55,253 nt of DNA, taken from contig CAZFUS010000007.1 in NCBI GenBank assembly GCA_964522485.1, positions 1 through 55,253 on the forward strand, read 5' to 3'. Positions 52,498-55,253 of the stretch are shown one piece after another. Source of the stretch: Methylohalomonas sp964522485. GTDB taxonomy: Bacteria; Pseudomonadota; Gammaproteobacteria; Methylohalomonadales; Methylohalomonadaceae. How positions within the stretch are numbered: position 1 is the stretch's first letter; every line of letters begins with the position of its first letter. Under the pieces are notes generated by a model, which saw only the letters and a list, made by a program, of their open reading frames with translations, searched no databases and was not told where the DNA came from. The position numbers were made by a program, and so were the translations under genes.

Positions 52498-53883
52498 TTA
52501 TTTGATAACGATAAAGCGAGCCTGATTGCCGTAGATATACCTGATCAGCAGCTCCTCTTCCTGTCCGTTTACAATCTCCAGGAATGATTGCACATTGGTG
52601 ACGGGTTGCTTATTTACCGAGGTAATAATGCCGCCTTCACGCAGACCGGCCCGCCAGGCCCGGCTGCCGCGTTCAACGCCGGCAACCAGTACGCCCTGTA
52701 ACTGACCGTGGGCCGGGTGCTGCGGTGGAATCTCGGATAGACTCACACCCTGCAGCAGCTTGTTCTTGGCGGCCGGAGCAGTTCCGCCGGCGGTGAGTTC
52801 CTCGTCGGTCAGTTTGATCGTGTAAGACTCGCGCTCTCCATCGCGCAGTACCATCAGATCCACGCTCTGCCCAGCCTGCAGCAGGCCCACGTTGTTACGC
52901 AAATCCGCGGCGCCCTCAACCGCCTTGCCATTGACACTCAGGATGACATCGCCCTGTTGCAGACCAGCCTCGGCGGCCGGTGTATTCTCGAACACCTGGA
53001 CAATCACGGCACCGTTCTGATCCTGCTTGAGTCCGAAGGCTTCGGCCAGTTCCGGCGTCATGTCCTGAATCTGGACCCCGATACTGCCACGCCTGAATTC
53101 GCCGTGCCTGACCAGCTGCTCCATGACCTGCAGCGCCTGGTTGATCGGAATGGCGAAGCCGATGCCGATATTGCCGCCAGTCTGGGAAAAAATGGCGGTA
53201 TTGATGCCAACAAGTTCACCGCGCAAATTAACCAGTGCACCGCCGGAATTGCCGGGATTGATCGAGGCGTCAGTCTGGATGAAATCCTCATAACCGAGAA
53301 GACTCAGACCGCTGCGCGCCAGTGCGCTGACGATACCGGAGGTCACGGTCTGCCCCAGGCCGAAAGGATTACCGACAGCGACTACGAAATCGCCGACCCG
53401 CAATTTCTCGGAATCGGCAATTTCGATTTCCGACAGGTTTTCGGGCGGAATTTCGACTACCGCGACATCCGTCGCCGGATCGGCGCCCACGACTTCGGCA
53501 TTCAGCTTGCGACCATCACGCAGAGTGATATTGATTTCATCGGCGTTGGCAATGACATGATTACTGGTCAGTACCAGGCCGCGTTCGGCATCGACAATGA
53601 CACCCGAACCGAGACTCTGGGTCTTGCGTTCCTGCGGCTGCTCAGGAATGTCAAAGAAATGTCTGAAAAAGGGATCATTGAACAACGGATTCTGACGCAT
53701 GCGGACGGTGCCTTCGGTGGAAATATTCACCACCGCCGGCGTGATCTTTTCCACCATCGGAGCCAGACTGGGCAGTTCGTCGCCATCGATTTTCTGTGGC
53801 AATGCAGCGGGCACGGCCAGTGCAATGATTGTTGCAAACAGGAGAAATGCCAGTGCGGATAAACGGACGCGATCTGTAGACAT
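52498..53883 (-). CDS. degQ: DegP/DegQ-type periplasmic serine protease
   Basis: This 461-residue protease has an N-terminal signal (residues ~9-30), a trypsin-like domain with His109 (TSNHVI), Asp139 (ATDVAVV) and Ser213 (NPGNSGGAL), and two PDZ domains (about 260-350 and 375-461). It degrades misfolded periplasmic proteins. Upstream, GAACTTT at about 53962-53979 resembles a sigma-E -35 box, but the -10 is poor. I cannot tell DegP, DegQ and MucD apart from sequence alone. Confidence 0.93.
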   Translation of the reverse strand: MSTDRVRLSALAFLLFATIIALAVPAALPQKIDGDELPSLAPMVEKITPAVVNISTEGTVRMRQNPLFNDPFFRHFFDIPEQPQERKTQSLGSGVIVDAERGLVLTSNHVIANADEINITLRDGRKLNAEVVGADPATDVAVVEIPPENLSEIEIADSEKLRVGDFVVAVGNPFGLGQTVTSGIVSALARSGLSLLGYEDFIQTDASINPGNSGGALVNLRGELVGINTAIFSQTGGNIGIGFAIPINQALQVMEQLVRHGEFRRGSIGVQIQDMTPELAEAFGLKQDQNGAVIVQVFENTPAAEAGLQQGDVILSVNGKAVEGAADLRNNVGLLQAGQSVDLMVLRDGERESYTIKLTDEELTAGGTAPAAKNKLLQGVSLSEIPPQHPAHGQLQGVLVAGVERGSRAWRAGLREGGIITSVNKQPVTNVQSFLEIVNGQEEELLIRYIYGNQARFIVIK

Positions 53884-54001
53884 CGTCAGTACCTTCCTTT
53901 AATTATTGATTCAGCCTGTGGCGGGCTGCAGTTGCGGCTGCAGACATCAACTCATTAGTAAAATCGAGAGGCGGTAAAGTTCACCAGCCCCCAAGCAAGT
54001 A

Positions 54002-54028
54002 AAACAGGCGGGAGGGCCCCGCCTGTTT
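54002..54028 (-). terminator. Terminator of hsp20
   Basis: AAACAGGCGGG / CCCGCCTGTTT forms an 11-bp stem with a 5-base loop, followed by TTTT on the minus strand, 15 bases after the hsp20 stop. Confidence 0.85.
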
Positions 54029-54042
54029 CAAGCTACATGACC

Positions 54043-54498
54043 TCAGGACTGGATACTAATGCGGCGTGGCTGTACTTTTTCCTGTTTCGGCAGGACGATT
54101 TGAAGGACACCATTCCTGCCATGCGCCTCGATCTTGTCGGGATCGGCCGAGTCGGGCAGGCTGAAGCGCCGGTAAAACTGTCCGTAGGCACGTTCGACAC
54201 GCCTGTAGCCATTGTCTCCGGATGCCTCCTTCTCGAACTTGCGTTCACCTTTCAGAGTCAGCACACCGTTTTCCATCGTTATCTCGATATCTTCCGGATC
54301 GATGCCGGGCACATCGGCCTCAATCAAGTAGCGATCAGTTTCCTCGCGGATATCGACCGCCGGCCGCCAGTGGCTGGTCACGACATTGGAGTTATCCGTG
54401 TCGCTCTCCGACACTGCGGTGTCGAAAAAATTGAGATTGTTCAGTTCACTCTGGATTTGCCGCAGAAGGCTCCACGGCTCGTAACGCATCATGGCCAT
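54043..54498 (-). CDS. Hsp20/alpha-crystallin small heat-shock protein
   Basis: This 151-residue chaperone has the alpha-crystallin domain (RPAVDIREETDRYLIEADVPGIDPEDIEITMENGVLTLKGER ... GRNGVLQIVLPK), with the conserved A/GxLxxxxPK-like end. It prevents aggregation of unfolded proteins. GGAGGT precedes the start, and a sigma-32 type promoter lies upstream. There is no IxI motif at the very end except ISIQ. Confidence 0.95.
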   Translation of the reverse strand: MAMMRYEPWSLLRQIQSELNNLNFFDTAVSESDTDNSNVVTSHWRPAVDIREETDRYLIEADVPGIDPEDIEITMENGVLTLKGERKFEKEASGDNGYRRVERAYGQFYRRFSLPDSADPDKIEAHGRNGVLQIVLPKQEKVQPRRISIQS

Positions 54499-54533
54499 AT
54501 CACACCTCCATACTGTATTGTTGGCTGCTTGTT

Positions 54534-54562
54534 AGATGGGGTGGAACAGGCAGGTTTTCAAG
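54534..54562 (-). promoter_or_regulatory. Sigma-32 type heat-shock promoter
   Basis: On the minus strand CTTGAAA (54562-54556), 14 bases, CCCCATCT (54541-54534). Both boxes match the E. coli heat-shock consensus. It faces hsp20, 36 bases from the start codon. Confidence 0.85.
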
Positions 54563-54595
54563 CGCGGACCAGCCAAATTTCCGACATGGTGTCAT

Positions 54596-55243
54596 CTAGA
54601 TCCTATAGGCACTGGAAGTCATCACCCTGGCAGCCAGTCGCATGATCAGCCGGGCGGGTTCCGGCAGTTCCACACCACCGGCTTCCAGCGCGCGTCGGCC
54701 ATGGCGTGCTTCATCCAGCTGCATCTGCTCGACAATTGCCCGACTGCGCTGATCCACGGCCGGCAATTGCCGACGATGACCTTCCAGATGCTGTTCAACC
54801 TGACGTTCCGTCTCGGCGACAAAACCCAGGCTCCAGCGATCCCCCGCCAGACCGGCCACGGAACCGATGGCAAAGGACCCCAGATACCAGAGCGGATTCA
54901 GGTAACTGGTACGGTCCCGCAACTGCCGGAGGCGGCTTTCGCACCAGGCCAGATGATCGGTCTCCTCGCGGGCAGCTGATAGTAAGTACTCACGTTGTTT
55001 TGATTGCATGGCAATCGCGGCCTGACCGCGATAGAGCGCCTGAGCGCAGACTTCTCCTGCATGATTCACACGCATCAAAGCGCCAACCCGACGTCGTTCG
55101 GCATCGGTCAAGGGCGCTTCCGGCAGACCGTCAGCGGGATTGGGACGGAGCGTGGCGGCGACCGGCCTGATGTTACGCAGCCGGCGATCCACACGGCCAA
55201 TCAAGACATCTATCGGGCGGGTTTGTCGTAACAGGCGCGGCAT
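54596..55243 (-). CDS. coq7: Ubiquinone biosynthesis hydroxylase Coq7
   Basis: This 215-residue di-iron hydroxylase of the ubiquinone pathway has the ligand motifs VNHAGEVCAQALYRGQ, EETDHLAWC and DEARHGRRALEAGG. It adds the last hydroxyl group to the ring and is membrane-associated. The start ATG lies close to the window edge; any promoter is outside. Its presence implies a ubiquinone-based aerobic chain. Confidence 0.94.
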   Translation of the reverse strand: MPRLLRQTRPIDVLIGRVDRRLRNIRPVAATLRPNPADGLPEAPLTDAERRRVGALMRVNHAGEVCAQALYRGQAAIAMQSKQREYLLSAAREETDHLAWCESRLRQLRDRTSYLNPLWYLGSFAIGSVAGLAGDRWSLGFVAETERQVEQHLEGHRRQLPAVDQRSRAIVEQMQLDEARHGRRALEAGGVELPEPARLIMRLAARVMTSSAYRI

Positions 55244-55253
55244 GACAGAAAAC

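Noticed and set aside
52491..52521. Inverted repeat GCCCGCTTTAT / ATAAAGCGAGC between oxyR and degQ as a terminator
   Set aside because: One mismatch, no T-tract on the plus side and it overlaps the last degQ codons; could be chance.
53957..53985. Sigma-E type promoter before degQ (GAACTT box)
   Set aside because: The -10 element does not match TCTGA at an acceptable distance; mentioned only as a weak possibility.

Overview
The window reads as a chromosomal segment of a gammaproteobacterium of moderate GC content. The housekeeping set points there: UvrA divergent from Ssb, ZapE, Coq7, RmuC, an OxyR with Cys at residues 199 and 208, DegQ, SirB1, a sigma-32 type promoter before an Hsp20 gene, and a PhoB/OmpR-type two-component system. 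A GTP-type PEP carboxykinase and a siroheme sulfite reductase would suit the Chromatiales or a relative, but I cannot name a genus. No rRNA, tRNA, prophage or complete insertion sequence was recognised.

Layout. 1-9 kb: 3' part of pckG, a DUF336 gene between two long palindromic repeats, a PfkB kinase, a PhoX phosphatase, a small DksA-like coiled-coil protein, uvrA and ssb. 9-13.4 kb: a minus-strand cluster of an arylsulfotransferase-like membrane-anchored protein, a PAPS-type sulfotransferase, two small membrane proteins, and a multiply broken second copy of the arylsulfotransferase gene. 13.4-18.8 kb: an acidic lipoprotein, an LplT-like MFS transporter, a pyruvate kinase scrap, and a TetR operon (TetR, alpha/beta-hydrolase lipoprotein, ferredoxin-SCP2 fusion) with two copies of one palindromic operator.

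18.8-28 kb is the most striking block. An ECF42-type sigma factor with a long C-terminal extension sits among six YCII/DGPF-domain proteins, DUF1428, DUF899, a 50-residue membrane protein, VOC proteins and SRPBCC proteins. Three divergence or intergenic points carry the same promoter pattern, TGTCGA-N17-C(G/A)AC, each upstream of a DGPF gene. The sigma gene lies at the end of one of these transcription units, so autoregulation is likely. An ArsR operon with three AHSA1/SRPBCC genes and a VOC gene is nested inside, controlled by two 18-bp palindromes, one of which overlaps the arsR start codon.

28-38.3 kb: a Ser/Thr kinase with a membrane segment and repeats, sulfite reductase plus a partner of unknown function, three PepSY proteins followed by a response regulator and sensor kinase, and a class D beta-lactamase. 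Upstream of the first PepSY gene are four TTCAG elements at exactly 11-bp spacing, a probable response-regulator array. 38.3-44.5 kb: nucleotidyltransferase, an EF-G paralogue with altered catalytic motifs, zapE, then a scar: a truncated WYL regulator, two CRISPR-like repeats with a single spacer, and a TetR gene lacking its 5' end. 44.5-55.2 kb: lipoprotein, bactofilin and methyltransferase, radical SAM protein and SirB1, rmuC, a HAD phosphatase, Slp lipoprotein, oxyR, degQ, hsp20 and coq7.
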